From contig CM077593.1 of assembly GCA_039654915.1 (NCBI GenBank), forward strand, positions 34,628,501 to 34,692,500: DNA of 64,000 bases, written 5' to 3'. This DNA is from Aquilaria yunnanensis. Its lineage: Eukaryota > Streptophyta > Magnoliopsida > Malvales > Thymelaeaceae. A model generated the notes under the pieces. It made no database searches, had not been told where the DNA came from, and was given only the letters and a program-made list of their open reading frames with translations. A program made the position numbers and the translations under genes. Below are positions 1-11,358 of the stretch, in pieces (the first letter of the stretch is position 1; each line of letters opens with the position of its first letter).

Positions 1-640
1 ACCCCAAGAATCTCCAAAAACTCTAAATTCTAGTTCAAATCTTCATGAAAAATCCTTCCTAACATGCATATGGGTTGAAATATGACCTGAAAATAAAATA
101 TGAAACAAGTAAGCACCATTTCCTATAAAAAAAAAACACTTAAAAGACAAGCAAAATGCCAAGGAAAAGTGTGATAAAAATATATACAATTAAGCACACA
201 TAATTTTTTAGGGCTCCTCAACATTAGGGTCTAGGTCCTCAAGGGAATTCTTGAGTGCCCTAGGACTTAGCCAAATAAAGGCTCCTTTATGAGTGTTTGA
301 TTGATGCCCCTTGAAGGAAAAAACTCCTCAAGTTGATGTGTACAAATTTTCAAGATGGATTGGATTATTTAGGCTTGCTTAGATCTATATGTAAGGGTGC
401 TTTAAAGAGTCCGGGTTGTTCTTTCTCTCAAAAGACTTAGGTAAGTTGCTCCAAACCCCTTCCTTAATGAAATCTGCTTGGATGGTTTGGTAATGAAGAT
501 GCTTGGCACATGTTACACCAAATAAAGTCTGTTTTAATCCTTCTTTAGTAGCTCATTTTTCCTATTATGGATTTCGTAGCCTTTTTTGCTGTCTACACCC
601 AGAAGTTGATGCTTTCTTTTCATGTTGAGAAAAAGAAAGT
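1..640. other. AT-rich DNA without a recognisable gene
   Basis: No conserved coding segment, RNA gene or repeat boundary is evident here. The LINE reading frame becomes recognisable only from about 641. Some of this stretch may be an unrecognisable upstream part of the same LINE. Confidence 0.5.
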
Positions 641-1400
641 TGTGCTCATACAAATGCACTAACAAAGGCACTTGGACAGGATGGTCTACCGACTCTCTTT
701 TATCAAAAGTTATGGCCAAAGGTACAATCTGTTGTTCTTGGTTTCTATCTTAATGTATTGAATTTAGGGGAAAGTGTGAAGGCCATCAATAAAACAAATA
801 TTGGGCTCATCCCAAAAATCAAATCGCCTGAATCCATGGCACATTTATGCCCAATCAATCTTTGTATTATGATATACAAAATTATGTCCAAAATGGTGGA
901 GAATAGACTTAGGAGAATCCTGCCTAATATTATCTCTGACAAGTAAAGTGCTTTTATAAAAGGATTTTTTATTGCGGACAATATTTTGGTAGCCTACGAG
1001 ATGCTTCATTCTTTGCGACGTCATCACCAAGGGAGCAATGCACATTGTGCGCTGAAGTTAGATATGTTGAAGGCCGATGATAAAGTCAAGTGGCAAATTT
1101 TGTTGTATATGATGGACAAATTTAGGATTTTAAGTAGTCTAATAAAGCTCATTATAGAGTGTATTTCATTTGTCCCATAATCTATTTCAGTAAATGGCCG
1201 ACAGTACAGGAATTTTCTACCTAGTCAGGGGCTTCGGCAAAAAGGCCCCCTCTCACCCTATTTGTTCATTATTTGCAATGATGGCTTATCTTGGTTGTTG
1301 GGAGTGAAGTTGGTGGCAAGGAATATTTTAAGGGTTGTGGCTTCTAGAGGATGCCCTTATGTCTCTCATTTATTTTTTGTCGATGATAGTTTGGTCTTTT
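641..1400 (+). pseudogene. LINE reverse transcriptase remnant
   Basis: Translated pieces match the plant L1 RT pattern. They include a G-Q-D-G-L-P segment near 675, a C-P-I-N-L-C segment near 850 (usually R-P-I-S-L-C), A-D-N-I-L-V-A-Y-E near 976, a G-L-R-Q-K-G-P-L-S-P-Y-L-F segment near 1230 and the catalytic box read as F-V-D-D at 1376-1387. At least one stop (TAA near 943) and frame changes interrupt it, so it cannot make a functional enzyme. In related elements this enzyme primes cDNA synthesis at the nicked target. Confidence 0.8.
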
Positions 1401-2429
1401 GTCAAGCTTTATGATGTGAAGGATAAAGATTGATGGGTGTGTTGAAGATGTATGAGTAGGCATCAGGGAAAAAAGTTAATTTTTGAGAAGTCAGGTGTCT
1501 TCTTTAGTCTGAATGCCAGTGGTGGTCAATTGCAAGAATTTATAGATATCTTTGGTGTGGAGGAGTGTCGCAGTGTTGAAAAATACTTGGGGCTACTAAC
1601 ATGTGTTGGCAGGAAAGAGAAAGGGACTTTCAATTTTCTAAAGGCACACATCTAAAAATATGTCTTGGCCAGGCACAATAAGACTTTTTCTAAAGGAGGA
1701 AAAGAGATTCTTATCAAAGTGGTTGCTCAATCTTTTCCTACATATGTGATGAGTGTTTTCTATATCCTTCCTACAATCTGTTGAGAAATGAAGGTTTCAA
1801 TGAATAAATTTTTTGGAACCATGGAAAAAATGGTAGGGGAATTTTCTAAATGTGCTGGGATCATATGAGCCCAAGTAAAGAAGAATATGGAATTGGGTTT
1901 CTAGACCTCTCTCATTTCAACATGGTGATGCTTGCAAAGTAAAGGCATAGACTGCTTACAAATCTGAATTCTTTGTGTTTTGGAATCTTGAAGGCAAAAT
2001 ATTTCCCCTCTTCTTATTTTTGGAAGCAATGGATAAACATAACTCTTCCTACTCTTGGAAAAGTATTTTGGAAGGCCAGATAAATCTTTTAAAGGGTGCT
2101 AATTAGTGGTAAGTCAGCTCGAGTAATAGTGTTTAAATTTTGGAGGACCATTGGATCCTGAGAAAGGTGTCATTCACACTATCAAATTGTCTACATCTAC
2201 AAGCTAAGGTTGCTCATCTTCTTTTACATAACCCAAAAGCATGGGATTTGCCTTTTGCTCCGATAGGTGTTTAATCTAGAGGATGCAGAAGTTAGATGAC
2301 AAATCCCTTTATCTATAGAAGAGATTAGTGATACTCTTATTTGACAATTTTTGAACAATGGGATCTACATGGTTAGAAGTGGATATAAGGTGTATATGAA
2401 GTGGGTGGTTGATCAAAAGCAAGCTACAA

Positions 2430-3383
2430 GCGCATCTAAATAGATTTGGAAAGGGATTTTGCAATATAAGGCCCTAAGCAAGCAAAAATTTTTCCCGTGG
2501 AGAGTAGTTCACAATTGTTTACCGGCCAAAGATGATCTGGCTTTTTAGAAGGTGATTTAGGATACACAATGCCTTATCTGCTCACATCCTTTAGAGTCTA
2601 TTCCTCATATTCTCCAAGACTACCCTGTTGTCTTGTTCACTGTGGGACGTCAGAAGACTATTTTTTGTCACTAAAATTGATGGAGGGATCAGTGCAAGAT
2701 TGGCCGAAATGGGTGATGGAGGCATTTTCAATCAAATAGTGGAGAAGCTTTGTGGTGACGACTTCTGTATTATGGCAGGAACTGAATTCTAATGTTTATG
2801 GTGAACCGTGCCACTTCCTTGATACATTGAACTGGAGAGGCCAAAAGCATCTAAATAGCATAGTTATTTAGCATAGTCTTGATTCATTGGCTTGCCATCA
2901 GATAGGATGGACAAAGCCACATATTAGTTGGTTGAAATTGAACACTGATATTGCAATAGGACTGTTTGGTGTACTTGGTGTAGGGGCTATTATTTGAGAT
3001 GATAGAGGTAGAGTGATCACTGCCTTAGCTGCAAGGAAAGAGGATCTTCTAGATGAATTTCTTGGGGAATGCCTTGGAAGGACTAAAGCTAGTTACTAGC
3101 ATGGACTCAAAGCATTTGGTGGTGGAGTTGGATACGCAAGAAGTGGTCTAGGCAATAATAACGAATGTGATAGGCCTATTGGAGGCTTTTAGCTGCATTG
3201 GGCAAATCAGAAATTATTTAGCCAAGTTGGGAGGATGTCAAGTACGTCACTCTTCCTATTAGTCAAATGAGGCTGCAAATTATCTAGCCCATGTAGCTTT
3301 TTTGTGATGATTTCACTCTTTGGACAGATGAGTTATGGTCTTCTTTATTGGCCACTATTGCCAAAGACCTTATGACTTAATGT
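2430..3383 (+). pseudogene. LINE ORF2 C-terminal remnant (zf-RVT and RNase H-like)
   Basis: Between about 2455 and 2640 the translation contains W-R-V-V-H-N-C-L-P followed by C-L-I-C-S-H-P-L-E-S-I-P-H-I-L, the usual layout of the zf-RVT region of plant LINEs. From about 2907, W-T-K-P-H-I-S-W-L-K-L-N-T-D begins an RNase H-like segment, which runs to a stop near 3380. Several in-frame stops are present. It belongs to the same copy as the RT fragment upstream. Confidence 0.65.
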
Positions 3384-3419
3384 TATTCATATCCGATGCA
3401 TTTCACATAAAAAAAAAAC

Positions 3420-4553
3420 ATATTACGTCGCTTATAAGCTAGTTCAAGAAAATCCAAAAAAGCATATGAAAAATATAGACATAGTTGTAATGGGTTGGGA
3501 AGGCAAAGCCCATCACAACAAAGCATATCTTTTTGGACTATAGCCACTGGACTTGGTTTAACATTCTATTTAAAAGTATTTGAATCAAGCTTATGTTGGG
3601 CCACTAGTTTCTGCCTTCTTGCAAATAACCTTCTCATTAACTCTTTACCACTAATTGACCTACTTATACTTTTTTTCATTCTTGTTGCAATGAAAATGGG
3701 TTTCTTATACTCTTCATTTTTTCAGAAAGGAAAAGTGTATTTTATTTTAAAATTGGTTCAAGATATATATGTATAGTAGTGTAAAGGAGATGACCTTTAA
3801 CTAGAACATAATAAAATAGTCTTTAAAATTTAGGTAGTTTCTATTAGGTTAAATTCAATGTTACAAAACAATAAAAACAACGTTCATCATGACAATAGTT
3901 GTATCAAATTGTGTCTGGTTGAAGAAAAATTAGAGAAAACATGGCAGTTCTAGCTCGATTAATTTGTATGGAATTGTGGTTGAATGGATAGTTGACATTA
4001 AATGTTCTCGTGAATACTTCATTTGCTAATTGATCTTATGGCTATTTGTAGGACTTTATACTTGTGGGAACACTTGAGATTTGATCCCTGACCGGCACAT
4101 GGTTCAAATAAAGGACTTGGCCTTGGAATTGTCAAATTAATTCTATTTCCTGTAAAATTTCCAATTTTGTTGCTTCAACGTTACTTCCTGCACAAGTCAC
4201 TTACTAAGCTAAAGATTGGCCTTAAAAATTTTATAGGGTAAGGGAAACTTATGATTACTCCCCCCACCCCCCTCCCCCGAGGTATGCCCTAACTTACAAT
4301 TTGTCCCATCTATTTTTAAAAACCTACGCTTTGCCCCCTATGTTTTTACACTATCTAATAACAACTTCTAAAATTGTATTTAAAGCATACGATAATGATC
4401 TTCCAGTAATTTCAATCTCTTTAATAATTTTTTAAAATTAATAGATATTTTAAATTATTAGTTTTTTCTTTCTATAAATGCATTTTCCTCCCTATAAATA
4501 TATATCAGTATATTTTAAAAGTCGGTTAGCTATGACAAAAAAATCTTAAAATT
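3420..4553. other. Intergenic AT-rich DNA; possible MITE arm at its end
   Basis: No gene is supported. An open frame at 3495-3776 has no recognisable family. The last ~320 bases (from about 4236) carry a C-rich run and an end resembling the reverse complement of 26188-26204, beyond element A. Element A may therefore have landed in an older inverted-repeat element. That reading is tentative. Confidence 0.4.
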
Positions 4554-4558
4554 ACTAG

Positions 4559-5416
4559 TGATAGCCAAAGGACTATCGCCTCCGCCTGGCCGAACTCCCT
4601 GCCACCAGAATGGCCAGGAGATCTGGCGCTACCCGAAAAAAGGTGGGATCACACGCCTCGGTGAAAAGCCGAAGAGCCCGAGCTCGGCACGCCAGGGAAC
4701 TTGAGGATACTATTAGCCCCCCGAGGTAGTAAACAAACCGCCTTCGGAAAAGTGGCACCAGCTAGTGCGGGCCGAACATGATCTTCATGAAGGCGGAACT
4801 CCCTGAATCTAGGAACCCCCAAATTGGGGGCATGTTTCCCGAAGTCGCACGGTCCGTACTAGAGGACGACCTCACCCAGGGACCTCGGGAGTACGGCAGG
4901 AGCATTTAAGGAAGCCTCTGACATGTCGCCCACAGACGTCACAAGCCGCCTCAAACGGCGCTCTGACATGCCGACGCCATCAAAGTCACATCATGGCCCG
5001 TCTCGGCTCAAGGCTCAAGGAAGCCTGCCACCAGCTACTTGTCCTCTACGCCTAGACATTCAGAGAACATCCGACCGAACACGTGTCACGATCTGAACAG
5101 GCTGGACACCTCTATAAATACCAGGGAATACACCCTGGCAAACGGTTGGCAAATATCCTGACTCCTCACTCTGAGAAAATACGGCCAGGCGAGTTCACTG
5201 AACCCCTCAGTGTTATTTCCTCCGCCTTCTCTCAGCACCACTGAATTGGGCGTCGGAGGCTCCTCCCCGGAACAACACCCCGGGGACCTGCTAACCCACT
5301 TTTTCTGAACATCTCAGGCACTCTCCCTTGGGCAAACCGGCCACCAGGCGCTCTTCCTCTCCGGGAGTCCCTCCATCAGTCACCATGACTACCAACAATG
5401 AAGCCCCTGGGCATCA
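4559..5416 (+). repeat. 5' LTR of element A
   Basis: 858 bp, starting TGATAGCC and ending GGGCATCA. It aligns without length change to 25190-26047. It contains the promoter (G-box at 5079-5086, TATAAATA at 5113-5120) and, 32 nt before its end, the gag ATG at 5385. Confidence 0.95.
5079..5120 (+). promoter_or_regulatory. LTR core promoter of element A: ACACGTGT box and TATA box
   Basis: A palindromic G-box-type ACACGTGT at 5079-5086 precedes TATAAATA at 5113-5120 by 26 nt. The same pair occurs in the 3' LTR and, with varied spacing, in every other Tat LTR here. G-boxes bind bZIP/bHLH factors in plants; that role here is inferred. Confidence 0.75.
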
Positions 5417-7370
5417 TTTGGCGCCGTCTGTGGGAAACCGCTCTGAGATCGCCATCGTTGAAACTCGGCGTTCTAAGGACAAGGGACTCCCGAGGTCTCC
5501 GTCCGCGCCTGAGACACAACCGGCTACTGAGCAAGCACTCCCAGGGACTTCTGCGCCTGAGGAAGGCCGACCTCTAGTAATCACTATGAGCTTTATGAGG
5601 GAGTTTCAGCGTTCGGTCGTGGCCGAAATGACACAGCAGATCGACCGAAGGTGGTCACAGCAGGCACAGGCCCAAAGACCTTCCTCACCTGCACGCCCTC
5701 GAGAGAAAAGCCCGAGGTCGACTCATCGCAGTTCGGGAAGCGGAGACCCGCATGAAGAGTCGTCTACGGAGAATATACCCCTCGGGAAACGGCCTGTGGG
5801 AAAAACTGGGTCCAATCGACCAAAAGTCTCACAGCGAAGGAGTTCGTCGCCTGAGGCGAGGTCCCTGTCCCCTCAGCGCCAAACTCGCTCCCCGAAGAGG
5901 CACCGACGATCTCCCTTCCCAGAGGAAGAGCCTAACACCACAGTTCTCATGGAAAGGATACTAGCGCGGCTAGACAGGGTGGAAAAGCAGGTAGCTCGCA
6001 AACCTGTCTGGGATAGGCTGATGGGAGCCTTCTGCGAAGATGGGTCCCCATTCACCCGGGTCATGGCCGAGGCAGCCATGCCAGGCGACTTCAAGGTACC
6101 TCGGCTGGAGATTTATGATGGCCGCACTGATCCTCAGGCCCATCTGACCAAGTACAGACGCAGCATGATAATGCATGGTGCTGACGACGCTACCATGTGT
6201 AAATGCTTCGAGGTCACCCTCACGGGACCAGCAACTGCGTGGTACAACTCATTGCCCCCAGGAGCCATCACTGAGTTCCAGGAGTTGTCTACGGCCTTCG
6301 CGCAACAATTTATTGGAAGCTGGCCCACGGCGAAGATGCCTGTTCAGATGTTCGACATAGAGCAGAGAAACGGAGAAACCATCCGAGACTATGTCGAAAG
6401 ATTCAACAGGGAAGCTCTAAGCGTCCCGGACTTCCGGCCCGAAATACGCATCCTCGCCATGACACGGGGCCTTCGGCGAGACTCACAGCTGTTCTATGAG
6501 TTCTCAAAGGACCCCCCGGACACCCTCGGAGACTTTTACCGAAGGGCCGAACAGCACATGACCGCCGAGGAGCTGAGAATGGCTGGGCCGAAGTCCGATC
6601 ACAACCGCGCCGAAGGGTCCAATCAGCAAGCGCGGCATCCAACTGAACAGGCAGGCCGACCTCGGAGGATGCGGGGAAGCAAACTTCAAAGCTTCACACC
6701 CCTGAGCACTACACGGACAAACATCCTTATGGCGCTGGAAAGGCAGGGGACGCAGATTCGGCGGCCAAGGGCCATGACCGCTGATAACAAGAAAAACATC
6801 AAGAAGTTTTGCCAGTTTCACCGCGACCACGGCCACGACACCGAAGACTGCTTCCAACTGAAGAAGTACATTGAGTCACTGATAAAACTCGGCCAACTTC
6901 GGAAATATCTACGGATGCCTTCCCCAAAAGGAAGAAAAGATGAGGAAGAAAGGGCCGAAGATGAGGACTACAACTCCGACAGACGGAGAAACCGAAGTCC
7001 GAAAAAGCGCCCTCCTCCTCTTGCAGGGGTGATACAAACCATCACTACGGGGCTCCCATCCTCGGAAAGAAAGCGGAAGGCTAGAGAGATTGCGGTCATG
7101 GAATATCAGAGTCCGGCAAAGAAGCTGGCTCGCAAGGATGGATCCACCGTCATCTTCCCCCATAAGGATCCGCTGCTAATCATGGCAAGGATAGGGAACT
7201 GGGACGTCAAAAGAGTGTTGCTTGATGATGGATCAAATACTGACGTCCTATTATCGCATTTACTGTTGAATTTGGACATCTCCAGCAGCGAGCTCAAGCC
7301 TGTCACCTCGCCCACCTTCGGGGTTGGACCGTCCGAACTACCTGTCCTCGGATGGATTGATCTCCCCTAA
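5385..7370 (+). CDS. gag-protease of Tat element A (frameshifted at its end)
   Basis: The open frame begins at the LTR-internal ATG 5385 (M-T-T-N-N-E-A-P-G-H-H-L-A-P-S-V-G), a start matched in C and D. An in-frame ATG at 5328 also exists but is not conserved. The N-terminal third is rich in Pro, Ser and Arg. The gag core lies about 6100-6560. A CHHC-type knuckle, C-Q-F-H-x4-H-x4-C, lies at 6810-6851. The aspartic protease motif L-L-D-D-G-S-N is near 7221-7238. Near 7365 one C of a run is missing compared with copy C, so the frame ends at TAA 7368-7370, where other copies read on into RT. Gag forms the particle and the protease would cleave the polyprotein. Confidence 0.85.
   Translation: MTTNNEAPGHHLAPSVGNRSEIAIVETRRSKDKGLPRSPSAPETQPATEQALPGTSAPEEGRPLVITMSFMREFQRSVVAEMTQQIDRRWSQQAQAQRPSSPARPREKSPRSTHRSSGSGDPHEESSTENIPLGKRPVGKTGSNRPKVSQRRSSSPEARSLSPQRQTRSPKRHRRSPFPEEEPNTTVLMERILARLDRVEKQVARKPVWDRLMGAFCEDGSPFTRVMAEAAMPGDFKVPRLEIYDGRTDPQAHLTKYRRSMIMHGADDATMCKCFEVTLTGPATAWYNSLPPGAITEFQELSTAFAQQFIGSWPTAKMPVQMFDIEQRNGETIRDYVERFNREALSVPDFRPEIRILAMTRGLRRDSQLFYEFSKDPPDTLGDFYRRAEQHMTAEELRMAGPKSDHNRAEGSNQQARHPTEQAGRPRRMRGSKLQSFTPLSTTRTNILMALERQGTQIRRPRAMTADNKKNIKKFCQFHRDHGHDTEDCFQLKKYIESLIKLGQLRKYLRMPSPKGRKDEEERAEDEDYNSDRRRNRSPKKRPPPLAGVIQTITTGLPSSERKRKAREIAVMEYQSPAKKLARKDGSTVIFPHKDPLLIMARIGNWDVKRVLLDDGSNTDVLLSHLLLNLDISSSELKPVTSPTFGVGPSELPVLGWIDLP
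5419..5436 (+). other. Primer-binding site of element A
   Basis: TGGCGCCGTCTGTGGGAA begins two bases after the 5' LTR end and is identical in C and D. It is complementary to a tRNA 3' end of the GGCGCCA class. I could not determine which tRNA. The site also lies inside the gag reading frame. Confidence 0.8.
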
Positions 7371-10300
7371 TGATGAAAGGAACTTCGGTTGACGGAACAG
7401 CTGAGTTGTACGCCTCCACAATGGCAAGATTTATCGTCATGGACGTTCCTTCTTCGTACAACGCCATCCTTGGAAGGCAGACACAAGGAAACCTGCACAT
7501 TCACCCTGACGTGAAGTACTTGACTGTCACATTCGCCACCAAGGATGGGGATGCAGAGGTCTTCATAGATCAAGCCGAGGTAAGGAAGGTGTTTGTAAAA
7601 GCGCGAAAAGCTCCGGAAAATAACCTCGCACAAACAATGGAGGCAAAGGCACCAGAGAAGGACAAAGAAGGAGATCCCACGAGAGCGGAAACGGAAACAG
7701 TGGAACTTGTCCCAGGACAATCTACCCGAATAGGGAAGAGCTTGTCCGAAGGTGACAAGAAAAACCTTGTATCTTTTCTACTGGGAAATAAAGATCTCTT
7801 TGCCTACTCGCCGAAAGACATGCCAGGGGTGCACCCTGGCATAATACAGCATAGCCTCAAAGTAAGCCTGGAAGCAAAGCCTGTCCGGCAAAAGAAGCGA
7901 TGCATCTCAGCCCATAAGAGCAACTTTGTGAAAACCGAAGTCCAGCGCCTGTTAGACACTGAAGTCATCAGGGAGGTCAAATACCCCGAATGGTTAAGCA
8001 ATGTGGTGATTGCCACAAAAGAAGGCAGCAGCAAACTCCGGATGTGCATCGACTTCAGAAACTTGAACGATGCTTGCCCGAAAGACTCATACCCTCTTCC
8101 GCCAATAGACCAACTGGTAGACTCAACTGCCGAATACGGGCTCCTAAGTTTCCTAGACGCCTTCAGCGGCTACCATCAAATAAGGATGGACCCCGAAGAT
8201 GAAGAAAAAACCGCCTTCATCACCGAGAGAGGAACATACTGCTACGTCAGGATGCCCTTCAGGCTTAAAAATGCAGGAGCCACCTACCAAAGGTTGATGA
8301 ACAAGGTCTTTAAGGACCAAATGGGGAGAAACATGGAGGTGTATGTTGACGATATGATAGCCAAAAGCAAGCTACCTCGCAACCACGTTGCAGATCTAGA
8401 GGAAACCTTCCAAAAGCTCAGAGCCTTCGGGATCCGTCTCAATCCTGAAAAATGCATGTTCGGGGTGACCTCGGGAAAGTTCCTTGGGTACATGGTATCC
8501 GAAAGAGGCATCGATGCTAACCCCGAAAAAATCAAGGCTCTGCTCGAGTTCCAAACTCCTGCCATAGTAAAAGACGTGCAGAGACTCACCGGAAGAATAA
8601 CCTCTCTTAGCAGGATCATTTCCAGGTACGGAGATAGGTGTCGGCCTTTCTTCAAAGTCCTCACTAAGGCAGCAAAAAAGGAAGGGAACCTCGGAAGGGA
8701 TGATCATCCTTGGGATCAAGACTGCCAAAAAGCCTGGGAAGAACTCAAAATCTACCTACCCAGCCTGCCGACTCTGCGACAACCTCGCGAGGGAGAGCCC
8801 CTCGTATTATAGCTCGCCGTCACGGAAAAAGCTGTGAGCTAGGTCATCGTGAAAGAAGAAGGGCCAAAACAATGGCCAGTCTACTATGTAAGCAAATCCC
8901 TGCATGGCGCCGAAGTCAGGTACCCTCTGCTGCAAAAAGCTATATACGCCTTGGTGCTTGCAGGGAGAAGGCTGCGACCATACTTTCAGGCTCACCCCAT
9001 CATCGTCCGAAGTAGCCTACCACTACGGGACGTTATGAGGAAAGTGGATCATTCGGGAAGGCTCTCCAAGTGGTGTATAGAGCTTGGCGAACACGATATC
9101 ACCTATGAACCTCGGAAGGCCATAAAAGCTCAAGCACTGGCAGAATTCATTGCCGAAATACCCACCACTGAGGACAGTCATCCGGATCTGAACGAAGGTG
9201 AGCTAGAATGGACCTTACATGTTGACGGAGCCTCGGGGTCCGAACACCAGGGAGCTGGGGTAATTATCAGAGGCCCCGAAGGCCTAGAGGTAATGAAGGC
9301 TATCAAGTTTAGCTTCAACGTCACTAACAATGTGGCTGAGTATGAGGCCCTCATAGCGGGATTACGACTGGCCAGAAAAATTGGCGTGAGAAACTTAAAG
9401 GCTCACAGCGATTCCCAGCTAATAGTTCGGCAGACGGCAGGAGACTATGGGGCGAAGGACCCAACCTTGGCAAAATACCACGAGCTGGTAGCAAAACTCA
9501 TTCAAGAGTTTGACGCCGTACGAATCGAAAACGTACCTCGGCGGAAAAACACCGAAGCAGACTGCTTGGCGAAGTCAAAGACCTACACCGAGGTGCTAGA
9601 CCATCCGAGCATCTCAGTACTGAGCATAGCGACCTCGGGAAAAGGATGGAGGGATCCAATAAAAAGGTACCTCACGGAAAATGTGCTCCCCGAACACCCC
9701 GGTGATGCTGCAAAACTGTGAAGGCACTCCGGCCATTTCTTCCAAATCGGTGAAGAACTATACAGACAGGGATACGCAAATCCGCTGCAAAGATGTGTGA
9801 ACGAAGAGGATACTAAAATGATCGTTGAAGAAGTCCACAAAGGCATGTGTGGTTCACACATTGGAACCGATGCCCTGGCGGCAGTGATACTTCGCCAGGG
9901 ATACTTCTGGCCTACCCTAAGAAAGGACGCAAGGCAGTTCGTCTGGAAATGCGGTAGTTGCCAGAGACACGCGAACATCCAGAGGGCACCCTCGGAAATG
10001 GTAACTTCAGCTGACTATCCCGGGCCCTTCGTAGTCTGGGGTATAGACCTTATTCGGCCACTCCCCTCAGCGCCCGGAGGCGTGAAATTCTGCGTGGTAG
10101 CAGTAGACTATTTCTCCAAATGGGTCGAGGCAGAACCGCTAACAACTATCTCGGCGAAAGAAGCGCAGAAGTTTGTATGGAAGAACATCATATGCAGATT
10201 CGGCATACCGAGGGTACTAGTGGCTGATAATGGGTCCCAATTCACAGACAAAGGATTCCAGGAATTTATCAGCGACCTCGGAATAAAGATGCACTTCGCC

Positions 10301-10882
10301 CCAGTAGCTCACTCCCAAAGCAACGGGCAGGTGGAGGTATCTAACAGGACCATAAAAGATGGCCTGAAAAAGAGGCTGGGGGAAGCAAAAGGGAAATGGC
10401 CAGGAGAACTCCAAAGCGTATTATGGAGTTACCGAACGACGCCCCGAAGAGCCACAGGGGAGACTCCCTTCTCACTCGTCTTCGGAACAGAGGCCATCAT
10501 CCCTATCGAGATAGTTAGACCATCAGTACGGGTGCAAGTATTTGATGAAGGTGGAAACGACCTCGGCCTAAGAACGAAGCTCGACCTCATCGGCGAACAT
10601 AGAGAAATAGCTGAGCTGAGAAGGAAAGCTTTCCAGCAAAGAGTGGCCGTGGCTATAAATTTACGAGCCAGGCCAAAAGAAATCAAGAAAGGGGACCTCG
10701 TTCTCCGAAAGGCTGACTTTGCACCCCGAAAGCCATCCCACGGAGTACTTCGTGCGAACTGGGAAGGACCTTATCTGGTTCTTGCCGAAGTACGAAAAGG
10801 CGTGTACAAACTTGGCGACACCGAAGGCGTAGAATTGAAAAACACTTGGCACTCAGAAGCCCTGAAGAAATTCTACGCTTAA
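7370..10882 (+). pseudogene. pol of Tat element A: RT, RNase H, archaeal-type RNase H, integrase
   Basis: Downstream of the frameshift one frame runs to TAA 10880-10882. It is interrupted by TAG at 8810-8812, TAG at 8837-8839 and TGA at 9719-9721 (CGA or CGG in relatives). RT spans about 7980-8560 with Y-V-D-D-M at 8342-8356. The first RNase H spans about 8800-9150. A second, archaeal-type RNase H (H-V-D-G-A-S-G-S, later H-S-D-S-Q-L) spans about 9200-9570 and marks the Tat lineage. Integrase has a zinc-binding HHCC segment near 9830-9970 and a DX35E triad at 10046, 10226 and 10334. There is no chromodomain. The enzymes would copy the RNA and integrate the cDNA, but this copy cannot make them intact. 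Confidence 0.9.
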
Positions 10883-11358
10883 GATGGAGCGGAAGGATTG
10901 TATTGTACAAAAAATATCCTAAGTACAGAATGTCCTTGAGAAAAATTCTTGAGTGTACAAAATGGTGCAAGACAGAATTCCGCGAAGGTGTTCGCCGTGA
11001 TAAAGCGCAGATATGACTTTCCAAAATCCCTTGAGCCATCACGCTCGGAAAAATGGAAAAAATCTCACGAAAGTACACGCCACAACAAGCGCAGAATAGT
11101 TTTCCGAAGTCTCTTGAGTGAACGCGTTCAGGACAAAAGGAAATAGAAGGAATCGCAAAAAGTCTTAGTCAAATTTTTCTGACTTTCCGAAAAGTCTCTT
11201 GAGCGACCTTGTTCGGGACGATGGAAATGAAAAATCTTGCAAAAAAAGACTTAGCCAAAAAATATTCATTGAGAATGATTAGGCTTACAAAGAAGAAGCG
11301 CCCAAAGAAGGAGCACAAAAATGAAGAGAAAAAAAAGGGAAAAGGCCCCTAAAACAGC
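10883..11358. repeat. Repeat-rich spacer between converging pol and antisense gene (A)
   Basis: This stretch lies between the pol stop and the antisense-gene stop. It holds about three diverged copies of a unit with core T-T-C-C-G-A-A-A-A-G-T-C-T-C-T-T-G-A-G-C followed by GTTCGGGAC or a variant (near 11020-11050, 11100-11135 and 11190-11222). The same unit, in reverse orientation, occurs about seven times in E. No coding potential is supported. Confidence 0.6.

Larger units (their letters stand above)
641..3419 (+). mobile_element. Degenerate L1-type LINE (non-LTR retrotransposon)
   Basis: Fragments of one LINE ORF2 lie in the right order: reverse transcriptase (about 641-1400), a zf-RVT-like Cys/His segment (about 2430-2650) and a C-terminal RNase H-like segment (about 2900-3380). 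A short A-rich run at 3409-3418 follows, as expected of a LINE 3' tail. The frame is broken by many stops and shifts. No endonuclease domain was recognised upstream, so the copy is probably 5'-truncated. I could not define target-site duplications. The order RT, zf-RVT, RNase H is typical of plant L1 elements. Confidence 0.8.

Noticed and set aside
3495..3776. 93-codon hydrophobic open frame
   Set aside because: AT-rich, no family recognised, no promoter or homologue in the window.
4573..4758. Short reverse open frame in the LTR of A (also 25204-25389)
   Set aside because: LTR-internal chance frame with no conservation outside the family.
7368..7372. TAATGATG at the gag-pol border read as programmed stop-restart
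   Set aside because: Copies C and D read through without a break, so a 1-bp deletion is simpler.
8284..8728. Reverse-strand frames opposite to RT of A
   Set aside because: Shadow frames of pol; they mirror codon structure of the sense strand and show no family match.
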